Assembly (NCBI GenBank): GCA_941918925.1
Contig: OW799236.1
Coordinates: forward strand, 106,036,562 to 106,100,561
Origin: Phyto melanocephala
Taxonomy: Eukaryota; Arthropoda; Insecta; Diptera; Rhinophoridae
Direction: 5' to 3'
Length of the DNA stretch: 64,000 nt
How positions within the stretch are numbered: position 1 is the stretch's first letter; every line of letters begins with the position of its first letter. The translations under genes were made by a program, and so were the position numbers. Below are positions 1 through 10,841 of this stretch, piece by piece. Below the pieces are notes generated by a model. The model saw only the letters and a program-made list of their open reading frames with translations. It did not search any database and was not told the origin of the DNA.

Positions 1-308
1 ATACATACATATGTACATATATTTCCTTTTTTGTACAAATTGTTTCTAATCAGCTATTGCATTTACATGTATGTTTTTTTAGTAAATAAAACGAGCTTTT
101 GAACAAAAATTTCAACCTTGATATAGAGAACAACCTGGATACTATGAACAAGCCTTGCAAAAATTAGTTCACTATATCCAGACACGACTGTAATTAAAAC
201 TATGAAAAACTCTTGAGCAAATCTTAAGTCTGTTTATCGCCTAAAGTAAATAGGCAATTTAAGAGATGCAAATATATTTTCAAAGACTCCATTAACAACG
301 CTTACAGG

Positions 309-1990
309 CAGTGATGGGAACTTTCTTTTAAAAAATCCCGCTAAATGTGGCCTCAAAATCGCTGGAAAAAACTAGATTTTTTAATAAGTTAAAATTTTAG
401 CATTAATTCGCTAACTTTGCAAAATAATATCAAAATTTGTTTAAAATCTCGGACGTAAAAAGTTAGATTAATGCAAAAATTATATAGTTCCATTTTATAC
501 TTAACAAATTGAAAGAAAACATGATGAATTTTAATATCAAGTGGCTGGTGTGCAGTAGAGTGGTTCGAAAAAATATTGTGCCAGTCACCCCCTAGGATTA
601 AAAATAGTATAAAAATTGTTTTTAAAATAATTTGTTATATGTTTGCCACGCCTACAAATTACGCCTTTTTAGTATTTTGATTACTGTGTCGCCATTTTAA
701 GTCCGACCATAACATTTTGTATACCGGGGTTTAGGGCTGCATTTCTATCATTAATAGGTTTTTACTACTATACCAAATTTTGGTTATGACATTAAAAAAC
801 TTGGTTCGTACCCACCGTAATGCTGAATATTTTGAACAAAAATAAAGCCGTGTTATGAAAAAACTATTAAAGATAGAAATGTAGCTCTTAAAGAGCAAAG
901 AACACCGGTATACAAAATGTTATGATCGGACTAAAAATGGCGACACAGTGAACAAAATACAAAAAGGCCGGTATTTGTAGGCGTGGCAAAAAAATTTTTA
1001 AAATTGTTTTTACATTATCTTTAATCTGAAGGGGTGAATGGCACAATTTTATGGAAGGCAAACCACTCTAGTGTGCAGTAAACGACATACTTTTTCTTTA
1101 TTTTTAAATGAGGAATAAAAAAAGTATGTCTTCAAATATTTTAGATAAAATTGACATTATTCCTAAAAAAAAAATTTTTTGTTATAATCAACAATAACAA
1201 GAAATAGGAATCTTTTTCTAGCACGATTGTCCCAGTGATACTGAATCAAAAAGGTATTTTAAAGCCTACACGAAAAGGAGCACTTTTAAAAACCTTTATT
1301 TTTCTATTCCCGTCGTTCATCCAAGGAGCACAGTATCTTAATATAAACTTTCAATCGATACCTTGCATTACAACTTGAATCTTTATCTTTTCTGTTTGGG
1401 ACATGTGTGAGCTGGTCGTTATCTTTTCAGTGTATTATTCAGTTAAGTTCGCTTTGTATTCCAATATTTATTGTATTTTTTGTAACATGATCTACTGTTT
1501 TATAAAGGCTGTTGTCAAAAAACAAGAAGAATTATTTAATTTAAGACATTTGTTTGTAAAAACATGTGGTCCTTTTATATCACGATGAGCAGCATAGTAA
1601 TGTGGATCGAACAACAGAATTTATTAATATTATTTTGACTTGAAAAGACACGGAGAGATTGAAAGAAATAGAGTTGAAGGGTTGAATAATTTCTTCAGGT
1701 TGGCACCGTCTTTTCTATTCAAGAAAATACCGCCACATAGGGCTTACAATTGCAAAATAAATAATCTGAGAAACCTTAAACCTCATAGAATAAAAGTTGC
1801 GATACTTTTATTCAGCTTTTTATGCATGAATTTCTAATTGCATTAGCAAAAAGTAGAGGTTTAGTGGTACAAAAGATGGGTCAGCAAAAATTTGTATATA
1901 GCCCGTTAATAGCTAAAACGTATTTTTGCCCGCTAAACTGTAATTGAAATCGCTAGATTTGATGTGAAAATTGTTAAATTCCCATCACTG
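309..1990. mobile_element. hAT-like element, degenerate, outer of a nest
   Basis: The ends form a 12-bp inverted repeat: CAGTGATGGGAA at 309 and TTCCCATCACTG ending at 1990. CAGTG..GGGAA is a typical hAT terminus. The flanking 8-mers CTTACAGG (301-308) and CTCCCATG (1991-1998) match at only 5 of 8 positions, so the target duplication is eroded or the pairing is wrong. Both subterminal regions share CCCGCTAAA-like blocks. The interior holds another MITE (556-1070), and I recognise no transposase domain in the rest. An alternative is two unrelated hAT ends. Confidence 0.5.
556..1070. mobile_element. Palindromic (foldback) hAT-type MITE
   Basis: The element starts TAGAGTGGTT and ends AACCACTCTA, and it is flanked by a perfect 8-bp duplication GTGTGCAG (548-555 and 1071-1078). 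The two arms, roughly 556-790 and 835-1070, are near-complementary over more than 200 bp. Shared blocks include CACCCC, TTGCCACGCCTACAAAT, CTGTGTCGCCATTTT and CATAACATTTTGTATACCGG. The 8-bp duplication and TAGAG terminus point to hAT. No coding capacity is seen. Confidence 0.85.
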
Positions 1991-2029
1991 CTCCCATGAA
2001 TGAATTATTAATTTCAGTCGTGATTCAGC

Positions 2030-2370
2030 TCTGTTCGGGTCAAGAGCTCCCGCGTCATTTCCATTATCTCTTCAGGACAATCAGGCCGTCCTTTTTATCT
2101 GGCTTCGAGAGTTTTGCGTCTCACTCCCGCATTGGTTAATTGCGTGGCGTCGGTTAACTGTACAAAGGTACAGTTACTCGGACTATCAATTAACTACATG
2201 CAGATTTTTAGATAAGGAGTCGAATTCGGAAATTCTAGCTTCCTATACGACGGTATAGGTCGATTGGTAGTTACTGGAGGAGGCTCTGGAAAATAATTGG
2301 TGATGGCAGTATTGTCTTTTGACAAGCCAAATAATTGTCTAGTGCTAGTACACTAGAACCTCCATTGGAG
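2030..2370. other. GC-richer island of unknown origin
   Basis: This block is clearly less AT-rich than its surroundings and includes runs such as GGGTCAAGAGCTCCCGCGTC. On the minus strand a frame with one stop reads RPDCPEEIMEMTRELLT, which looks protein-like, but I cannot assign a family. It may be an old transposon coding fragment or a conserved non-coding block. Confidence 0.3.
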
Positions 2371-4254
2371 TAATCTTTAATTTGAAAGAAAAAAAAAATA
2401 TTAATTTCTTCTTTTATAAGTGTTTGACCAACTTTGCTTGAAAATTTTAAACAAGTTTATATTCTTTCTTAATTTCATTCGTACACTTACTTTAATTAGG
2501 AGAGAAAAACTCAATTTATTTCTAACAATTTTGTGTTAAAAATTAATAAAATGTATAAATAATGATACACAAGCTAACATCCTAAAAATGATATTTATAG
2601 CACATGTGTGTGTGTGTATGTTAGTTACATCATAAACATATCATGACAACAATGAATTGGTTAAATAAATGATATGTCTGCCTATCAACTAAAAATCCGG
2701 TAATTTTAAATTTTAAACATTTTTTTAATTTGTTTAAACCAGCACAAATAAACTCGCATGATTTAAGATGAACTGAATTTTCTTTAAGACAACGAAAAAC
2801 ATTTGAATTTGACCATCTCATGCATAATCCATATGTATATTTATGGAATGATTGGTTGAAGTCGCCTTTGAAATAGAAACTAAAAATAATGGCAAAACTG
2901 GCGGTAAATGAATAAATTTATGTATGTATGTATGTTGTAGTATACAAAAAACAAAAAAGTTGGCCTAAACCAGAGACAGAGACAATGACTGGGGTATAAT
3001 GAATGGTTGATGGTAGAAAAACCGTTACATGCCATTTATATTTACAGCAAAACTTTCAGTTACAAACAAATAAAAAACAAAAACAAAAACTAGGTTTTGT
3101 TTCTGTATTTATGTTTGTACTATTATTTGACAATTTTATTTTTACTTTGTTTCGTAGACATTTAAAAATTGTCTTTCTTGTAAACTAACGACTGGCAACC
3201 AGCAACCAGTTTATATATCTGTTACACAGTAGCAAACAGGCAACACCATGTGTACCACATCTATGTCTTATTTATACTTCTGTATGCAAGTATGTGGTAT
3301 GTGTTGTCAGTTTTGACCATCTATTTTTAAAGTAAAAAAAAAATAGAGACTCATAAATTACGTAGTAGTTTTGCTTTACTTCCTCTTTATTTCAACCAAT
3401 AATTTTTTTTCTTTCTCTATTTGTAAAACTCCTAATGGCCATATTAGCAAATAAATATCTATAAAGAAACAAAATGTAATTGGCAAATACAAAACTTGAT
3501 TTTATTACTATTTTTTTTTTTTGTAAATCATGCCAAACGAAACGAAAAATTATTTTTTGAATTTTAAAAATGTCAGATAAGATGATATTTTACGAGTGCT
3601 GCCTGCAATTTGTTGATTTTTTATGATGTTTTTATTGTTTATATTTCATGTTAGTATGTAGTGTTTTTTTTCATACTTATGATTTAAATTTGAAAATCTT
3701 AATCTAAATGTAGCTGTCAAAATATGTGTCAGGGCCGAAAAAAAATAAAAACACAAAATATGTTCAATAATATTTTGTAGTTGTTCTTTTAATTTCTACA
3801 CGAAATCCAATTTATTTGACAAATGAAAATCTTTAATTTAACATACAAATTAGCTATAAAATATTTATACGTTTTGTTTATATGTTGTCATTATCGTCTT
3901 TTTTGTTATAATCTATTGATGTTCTACTTGAGAACATTGTTATAATTTATATTTTTATGGCAAATACATACAGAATTTTAGAGAAAAAATTTCAAGCGAA
4001 ACTATTAAGTAAAAACAGTTAATTTATAACAAAGAACAAACAATTTTTACATATTGTTATTTTCTTGATTATGAAGTTTCAAATATAATTTTTCATTTCA
4101 TATAAACAGGTGGTAACTCTTAAATTTTGATTAGGATCTTAATCGTCGTCATATATGTAAGTACTTTTAGAACAAGTTTAAAGTTTTTTATTTAAATTAC
4201 AAATATTAGACGATAACTAAATATTCAGATTTTGAAACCATAACCTGTATTTTA
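2371..4254. other. AT-rich stretch, no gene seen
   Basis: Only homopolymer runs, short TG and TATG tracts (near 2605 and 2918) and short chance frames occur here. I see no splice-bounded coding block or transposon terminus. Confidence 0.6.
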
Positions 4255-4367
4255 CAGGGTGATCCAAATAAGTCATTGTATAAGACAATTATTTTAAATT
4301 TTTTTTTATAAGAATTTGAAACATTTTTGGAAAACTTAGTCACTATCTGTAAAATATTACTTCAAAA

Positions 4368-5275
4368 TCATCATCATGTAAATAGGTATGACGACCACAT
4401 TGTAACTTAGCCTAGATTTCAGATTTTATGTTATATGCTATTTTTCTTTGTTTCTTCTGATGCCATCTTTGATTTGGAATTTTAAAAACTTAGTTGTATT
4501 CTACTAATCAAGCCCTTTTATTTGATACCCATATTGAGGAGTTTAAAAAAATATCCGCCATTTTGATTTTTTTATATGTGTATGTATATAGTTAATAGTG
4601 TTCTGCTGGTTCAGCCCTTTAATTTGATGTCAATATTGTGTGGTTTGAAGGTAACAAAACCGTAATTACTATATTTGACCCATATATCCGCCATTTTATT
4701 TTGAACGCCATCTTGAATTTAAACTTTTTCATAGTTTACTTTATACTACTGGTCTATCTTTATCTTTTGTATAATACCAATATGGAGAGGTTTTAAACTA
4801 GATTTGATCCATATATAAATTTATTGTGCGCCTTTTTGCTGTAGAGGCCATCATGGATTTTAATTTTTTTATCTTTTTAAAACCCGTTTCGGTCCTTTTT
4901 GATTTCCAGAAGCTTTTTAGGATAAAAAACAAAGCATTTGTGTTATTGTGCTTATATCTCAGATAGTTTCTATCATATTTTGTGTCTACAAATTGTTCTA
5001 GGGCTGAAAATATTGATTTTTTTTGGTAAACATATGGGAAAAATCATATCTCAGAAAGTTATTAAGCGATTTAGCTGGATTTCAATGCCGATATATTCCC
5101 GGATATTTGCCAGAGATTGATACAGATCTGTGCTACCTTTTGGGGCTTCCAAAAGATAATTTTAACCCTCACATGGACAGCCGGACATTTCTTAATGGAT
5201 TTCTTTGGTAAAATCTACAAACGGAGTGACAAAGCTATATAAACCATTGGCACAACAGGTAAAGGGTATAAAATT
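4368..5275 (+). repeat. DINE-1/HINE-like dispersed repeat, copy A (5'-truncated)
   Basis: It begins at a CATCATGTAAATAGGTAT block that matches the interior of the fuller copy at 38660-39668. It ends with the family 3' signature: ACAAACGGAGTGACAAAGCT, then AAAGGGTATAAAA. The usual 5' segment with TTCGGC..GCCGAA is missing. It sits inside the Tc1/mariner element at 4255-5930, so it inserted later. Confidence 0.7.
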
Positions 5276-5299
5276 GTCCACCCTTTTGCTCGGTACAAA

Positions 5300-5702
5300 T
5301 ATAAGTACTTTTCAGCACGTTTTGCATTGCCAGGCGTTATTTTGCATCTCTGGTTTGTATAGATCACACCCGCATAAAAAAGGCTAACACAGTCAAATCT
5401 GGTGAACAAGAAGGTCAAGGAAAATCTGAATTTTTTTAAATCATACATTTGCTAAAAATTTTACGCACCATATCCATAGTTTGCCTAGCAGTGTGAGCAG
5501 TTGCTCCAACTTGTTGGAACCACAAATAAGAGCCTGGCTCTATCGCTGGCCGCAAAAATTTGTCGACCATTGTTCTGTGAGAAGACCTGAATATCATTTC
5601 TGGTGTTTTCTTCTCCACGTTGCTTTCAGTGTTAATATTTCGATGGGTACCTCTTTCAAGACGGTCGTTCACTGAACCCCATTCCTTAAACCGACGAACC
5701 AT
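5300..5702 (-). pseudogene. Transposase relic, Tc1/mariner (DDE_3 type)
   Basis: Read leftward from about 5702, the frame gives an N-terminal piece (VRRFKEWGSVNDRL), then after an internal deletion FLRPAIEPGSYLWFQQVGATAHTARQTMDM, given here as two blocks: FLRPAIEPG and QQVGATAHTARQ. FQQDGATAHTA is the second catalytic-aspartate block of this family, and here the aspartate is replaced by valine. In another frame, about 5300-5440, SCSPDLTV resembles the third catalytic block. Stops, frameshifts and the D-to-V change mean it is inactive. It lies inside the TA-flanked element at 4255-5930. Confidence 0.75.
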
Positions 5703-6220
5703 AAAAAGTGTGGGAGCTGATCTTAAATTAAAATGACGTAATTTTTTTGCGTCAACAATTGATCGTTAAGAAGCATTAAAAAATCGAGCATTTGCGTTGT
5801 TATGTAATGCATGTATCCATTTAAAAATTTTAAAGCATTTATTTAAAACCTTAAAAAGAAGACAATTGGATTTTAAAATAAAAAAAATTGTATGTGATTA
5901 ACATTGGCAGATCTTATTTGGGCCACCCTCTACGTCAGACATTCTAATCAAACTTAAGAGGCAGATTTAAAGACCGTTACAAAAAAAAAGGATTTTTCTT
6001 GTCATACAGGTAAACCTATTGTGACTAGCATACTAATTATGCCTAAAAGTCTAACTAAAGCGCAGTAGAAAAGCCCATAAAAATTTAAAATATTACAAGT
6101 GAGAGTCATTTAGAGAAAGATGATTTTCCATACAAAACAAAATTCATTTCTTCACTGGCTTTTGAGAAAATCTACTCAAAATCTAATGGTTGCCCTACCA
6201 ATGCTTTTTATTATATTGTA

Positions 6221-6716
6221 CTACATTAGACGCTTACAAATTAGAGCTTTCAGTAATTCGAACGTCCAGAAATTAGAATCAGTGTTTGCAATACATTAAA
6301 CGTTCTAAAATTCGAATTGAAAATTTTAATTTCTAAGCGTGTTTTTTTGTTTTTTTTTTTTTGTTATTTGAACACAAAAAACTCCCAATTTATTTTCGTT
6401 CAGTTTGAACAAAGTAAAACTAAAAAGGGTAATCACCAAATCATATATGTTTTTCTCCAAGTATTTGTTGTTTTTTGTCGCATTTATGTATAGTTGTGGC
6501 TAGTTTATTTGTAAAATTTCATACTAGTGTACATATTTTGGCAGTCTCTATTAAAATTGAATTAAAAAAATTAAAAGTGTTTTATTTTAGTTTTTGGAAG
6601 TAAATTTACTCAATTTTTTATTTTTTAGATGAAAAAAAAAACGTCCAGAAATTAGAATAATTCAGAAATTAGAATTGCCTCAAAAACAAAGCGGTCTAAT
6701 TTGCGATGGTCTACTG
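6221..6716. mobile_element. pogo/Tigger-like MITE
   Basis: The right end, read inward, is CAGTAGACCATCGCAAATTA. The left end is CTACATTAGACGCTTACAAA. They align with several mismatches and lie between TA dinucleotides (6219-6220 and 6717-6718). CAGTA termini with AAATTAG blocks are known in the pogo/Tigger group. The interior carries direct copies of CGTCCAGAAATTAGAAT near 6265 and 6642. No transposase was found. Confidence 0.55.
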
Positions 6717-6719
6717 TAC

Positions 6720-7580
6720 TAGTAATACTACGCAGCAGTTAGAGCTATTAAGTGCAGAGAGCTTTTAATACAGCCCTATAAAAGTTAACACGCTTGCTAA
6801 AAACGAAATCTTTCAAATTGTCACAAAATAATAAGTCAAGTCTACTTGATATCGCTCTGGTAATGCACTATACCTCTGAATATAATCTGTTCATACATAA
6901 AATATGTCTTAAAAAGAGCAATTGAAAAATATTTTTTAATATAACTACGGATTCTCGTTCTGCTTGATTAGAATTAAACTTTAGCATTATTAAAAGCTAA
7001 TTGGTAATTGTCATTGTCGTGCTGAAAACGGCAGAAAACGCACCCAAAAAATCACGGCCCATGACTTCAGTAGCAACAACGTCAACGCCACTATAAGGCC
7101 ACAATAAGGCTAAAATTATTTATATATATTTCTCTAGAAATGTTTCTCAATCGTATTAGTTGTTAATTGTTTTTCCTCTCTTCAGAGCACTTAAGTAACA
7201 TAAACAAACTATTAACTCACCCAATTATGTAGAATACAATTTAATGGCACCTCCTTACATTTTTACGCATTGAAAATTTAGCAAACACCTATTAAGTGTT
7301 ATTTACAAATGTATTTATAGATACATTTAGTATGAAAAAGATATAATTTTTACAAGTGACGGGTATGGTGGCATTGCATGCGAGTGTGCAAGAGAAAAGT
7401 GTAAATAAACACTTGAACGAGAAATGGTAAACGTTTCGTTTCGTGAAAGTGTGTAAACAACTGAATGGCGCGAACAAGATAAAAATCCCAAACAATATTT
7501 CAATAGCATTTAAAAGACGCCCAAAATAAATTACCGAACACAAACAAACAGTGCACATATGTGAGTGAACCAACGATTAG
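6720..7580. other. AT-rich stretch, no gene seen
   Basis: Nothing beyond short chance frames. I see no termini, splice-bounded frame or tandem array. Confidence 0.5.
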
Positions 7581-7588
7581 ATACTTAC

Positions 7589-7976
7589 TAGGGTGATCGA
7601 TTATTCGACATTTTTAAGAAACCGGTTTTCAAATATGTAGTTTGAAATTTCGAATTAAAAAAAACCGGTTGCTCTTTTAAAAATTTTGAAAAAACCGGGT
7701 AACCGGTCGAATACATAAAATATAATTTTTATTTTAAGTATTTAATAAATTTTATGATTTTTGGAAATTTTTTGAGTAATAAATAAATATAGTATGGTAC
7801 GTTTGGTTTACAAAGATAAATGAACATAAACCTAAAATTGAAAAAAACCAGCTTCTGTTAATAAAAAAAACCGGTGTATTCGACATTTGAAAAATTAACA
7901 TTTGGAAAAAACCGCTGGCTAAAAAGGTAAAAAACCGGGTTTTTTTACCGGTTGTAAAACCAAATCGATCACCCTA
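7589..7976. mobile_element. hAT MITE, 388 bp, with clustered ACCGGTT motifs
   Basis: Termini are TAGGGTGATCGATT and AATCGATCACCCTA, flanked by a perfect 8-bp duplication ATACTTAC (7581-7588 and 7977-7984). Both subterminal regions are packed with ACCGGTT/ACCGGGT motifs, spaced like transposase-binding repeats. The same family recurs at 27673-30377, where a longer copy exists. This copy is therefore probably an internal-deletion derivative. Confidence 0.9.
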
Positions 7977-7984
7977 ATACTTAC

Positions 7985-8920
7985 ACCATCTAAGTGATGC
8001 AATAGAAATTATCAGACACATCTTGTCGTGTGGCCAAATGCTTGGATCATTAATACAGTGATGGGCCACTAGCGGGAAAAATAAAAACTTTGAGGCCAAA
8101 TTAAGAACAAAAAAAGGTGAATAAAAAATAAACATTTTAAAGAAAATAAATAGAAAATTAAATGTATTCGGTAAATACTTACGCAAATGGCGCGTTGCAA
8201 CATTTAGAAATGATGTAAAAACAGCCACTTAAATTTGTATAAGAAAATTGATACTTCTTTGCCTTAAACCCAACCAAAAAAAAACGACGAAATACTCTGT
8301 TGCATTTTTCACATTTCTTTTGTATTGTGCTGTTTTTGCTTATACTAAATAAATTTCCTTTTTGTTTTGGATATTCAACATAATTTAAGCTGATCGGTCT
8401 TTTGTTGCTTGCATGTAGTTGTTGTTGCCATGCCGTTGCTATAGGCAAGACACTCAATCAATTCTGGAATTTGCCATGAAATCATTCAACACTTTGCGAT
8501 CAAAACAATTTTGAAAAAAACACAACACAAACAATAAATGTCTAAATAAAACGAATAACAACAGCAATACAAAATTGTTCTAAATACGTAGACGTACGTA
8601 AATATGTTTTCATTTTGCTGACTTTACAGAAATTTTGTTTTGATTCTTACATACCGAAAATGAAAAAAAAGAAGCAAAATCAACAAAATTGTCTTGGGGA
8701 TAAAAAAAAAGACAAAATGAATTTTGTATTTCCGGTTTAAATTAAATTGAGCTCATTTTAATTGAAAATAAAAACAGCGAGGTTGGTGTTCTAGGTGTAT
8801 GGAGAGTTTTGTGCAAGATCAGCTACTCAAGTGAATTAGGATTAATTGGTATTATTATTTCAATTAAAAAATTCCCAAGTCAATAAGTAGCATTAGCCGT
8901 CTCCAAAAAAATTGTAATAC
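7985..8920. other. AT-rich stretch, no gene seen
   Basis: A minus-strand 92-codon frame (8179-8457) is the longest here. It shows no domain or repeat I recognise and is likely chance. No transposon ends were found. Confidence 0.5.
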
Positions 8921-8922
8921 TA

Positions 8923-9737
8923 AAGTGTCCGCCAAATAACTTTTTTTTTTGAAAATGAAATGAAAGAAACTTCTCAAATTTCTTTTTTTATTTGAAAGTA
9001 CAATCCTTCCGGTTAATAATGAAAAATAATTTCATTCAAATGGCTGCCTCGGCTGGCGATGCAGTAGCCTACACGATCGGTCCAATTTTTAAGCACATTA
9101 TCGATTGTGTGCAGCTGTATTTCACCAATGGCTTCACCAATATTATAATTTAAAGCGTCAATTGTCTCTAGTTTGTTGGCGTAACATTTATCTTTGACGG
9201 CACCCCACAAATAATAGTCCAACGGTGTCAAATCGCAGCTCCGCAGTGGCCAAACGACATCAGCTCTGCGGCTGATAATGCGATCTTCAAAAATAGGACG
9301 CAAAACATCGAGTTAAGCTTCGGCTGTGTGGCGCGTAGCGCCTTCCTGTTGAAACCAAATATTGCCAATATCCTCCCTTCAATTTTTGTGAACAAAAATT
9401 AGTTCATCATGGCCCGATAACGATCGCCATTGACTGTAACGGCCACTCCTTGCTCATTTTCGAAGAAAAATGGCCCAATTATGCCTCTGGACCAAAAACC
9501 GCACTAAATCAACCGCCAACATCAAAATGAGCTTCATCTGAAAAGATGATTTTTTTTTTTGCGAGATCGGCCAAAGTAATGTTGCAATATTTCCCAGCGT
9601 TTTTCAAGCATATACACAACCATATTCGTTCAGCGGAAGGGTAAAACTAATTATCTGTCAATTCAAACATGAGCTAAGTGTTACCATTCACGAAATAAGC
9701 ACTAGTTGAAAAAAAAAACGTTAGATGGCAGACCCTT
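8923..9737 (-). mobile_element. Tc1/mariner-superfamily element, truncated
   Basis: The left end (AAGTGTCCGCCAAATAAC) and the right end read inward (AAGGGTCTGCCATCTAAC) align as an imperfect inverted repeat followed by T-runs. They are bounded by TA at 8921-8922 and 9738-9739. A transposase relic of matching type lies between them on the minus strand. At about 815 bp the element lacks the N-terminal half. Confidence 0.7.
9013..9640 (-). pseudogene. Transposase C-terminal half, Tc1/mariner DDE_3 type
   Basis: The open part (9303 to 9013) encodes ISRRADVVWPLRSCDLTPLD followed by YYLWGAVKDK. This is the third-aspartate block seen in the DUF4817-associated mariner-like family. Upstream, with interrupted frames, are FGPEARGIIGPF-like and VTVNGDRYRAMMN-like segments and a QQ.GAT.HTA-like block near 9350. 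The first catalytic block (DEAHF) is recognisable around 9530. The helix-turn-helix N-terminus is absent. Multiple stops make it non-functional. Confidence 0.8.
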
Positions 9738-10202
9738 TATTTTTAATCTACTAAGAAATTTTTTTTGTTAAATCGATAAAGTTTCTTTTATGACATTGAT
9801 TACGCTCAATATAATCTATTCTATAAGAGGACATCAGTTTTGGTAACAGAACAAGAACTTAAAAAACTTGAAGATGACCCGCTTATGGTTTTATAGATCT
9901 TGTAAAATATTATTCTTTTTAATTAAACTGCTTTGGTTTGTGTTTAACAAAATTAAGTCATTTTATGATAGATCGAATGCCCAATAGAAACAATTTTGTA
10001 AAACATTTCTCAAACCTCTTTTGGAGAACAGTAATCCCTCAATTAACGTAGATTTTCGTAGTTTCGAATTAATGTCGTCAAAAAGTTTGTTCCCTTCATC
10101 TTCGATTTGCATCGTTATTCACCTAATGTTGCCTCTTTTCTTTATAAATAAAAACCGGAAAATCGTACATTTAAGTTGATTTGTATGAATGCATTTTGTT
10201 TA

Positions 10203-10410
10203 TTATACCCTTTACAGTTAGTGTAAGGGTATGTATAGCTTTGTCATTCCGTGTGAAGTTTCTACAATTTTAATTTTCGACCTCATAAAGTATATATTAT
10301 GTAAAAGCTTATGAATAGGGAAGTCAATTAGGCATTGCCCGTCTATCCATGTGTATGTTGAAATCAACTTTTTGAAGCCCCCAGACATTTTCAAGACCCG
10401 TGTAAGGTAC
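10203..10410 (-). repeat. DINE-1/HINE-like repeat, copy B (3' end only)
   Basis: Read on the minus strand, it ends in the family signature CATAAAGTATATATTATG...GAATGACAAAGCTATACATACCCTTAC, here only as blocks: GGAATGACAAAGCTATACAT and a degenerate GGGTATAAT end near 10203. The upstream part matches the AAGCTTTTACATAATATATA and TTGATTTCAACATACAC blocks of the other copies. Only about 200 bp of the 3' end remains. Confidence 0.7.
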
Positions 10411-10841
10411 CAAAATATCGTTAATCGAGGGATGACAGTACTACAAAAGGTTAAATAAGTTCTCTTAAATAATTCCTAGATAAATAGTTGTCTTTGGCCG
10501 TTGCTGTCGCCGTAAACACCAACAATTATGCAATTCCTTCAATTTGCTTTTTTTTTATTGAAAAAATTGTTGCTCTGCCGTTCTAACCCCTTTTGGCAGT
10601 TTTCGAATTCCATTCACATTAGCACATTCCTAATTCTAATTCAACTTTTTGCTTTTTATTTTTCTGCTAAAAACGGCCACAAATTTAATGCCAAATACAA
10701 TCAAGATACGGCAAGAAAAACAGAGAAATTTTTCGAAATTTCTTTAAAATATCAATGTTTCTTTGTTAAAATTTATTGGCAAATTTGACCAACAAACAAA
10801 ACAAAAAATTCTAAATGCCAACTATGTAGATGATAAAAAAC

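Larger units (their letters stand above)
4255..5930 (-). mobile_element. Tc1/mariner-superfamily element, dead, TA-flanked
   Basis: Imperfect inverted termini (CAGGGTGATCCAAATAAG from 4255; CTTATTTGGGCCACCCTC ending at 5930) lie between TA dinucleotides at 4253-4254 and 5931-5932. The interior contains a minus-strand transposase relic (about 5300-5702) and a later DINE-1-like insertion (about 4368-5275). Termini, TA target and transposase type agree. Confidence 0.75.

Noticed and set aside
8179..8457. 92-codon minus-strand gene
   Set aside because: The cysteine pattern CEKCNRVF hints at a zinc-binding motif, but no second half, no conserved spacing and ordinary AT-rich composition.
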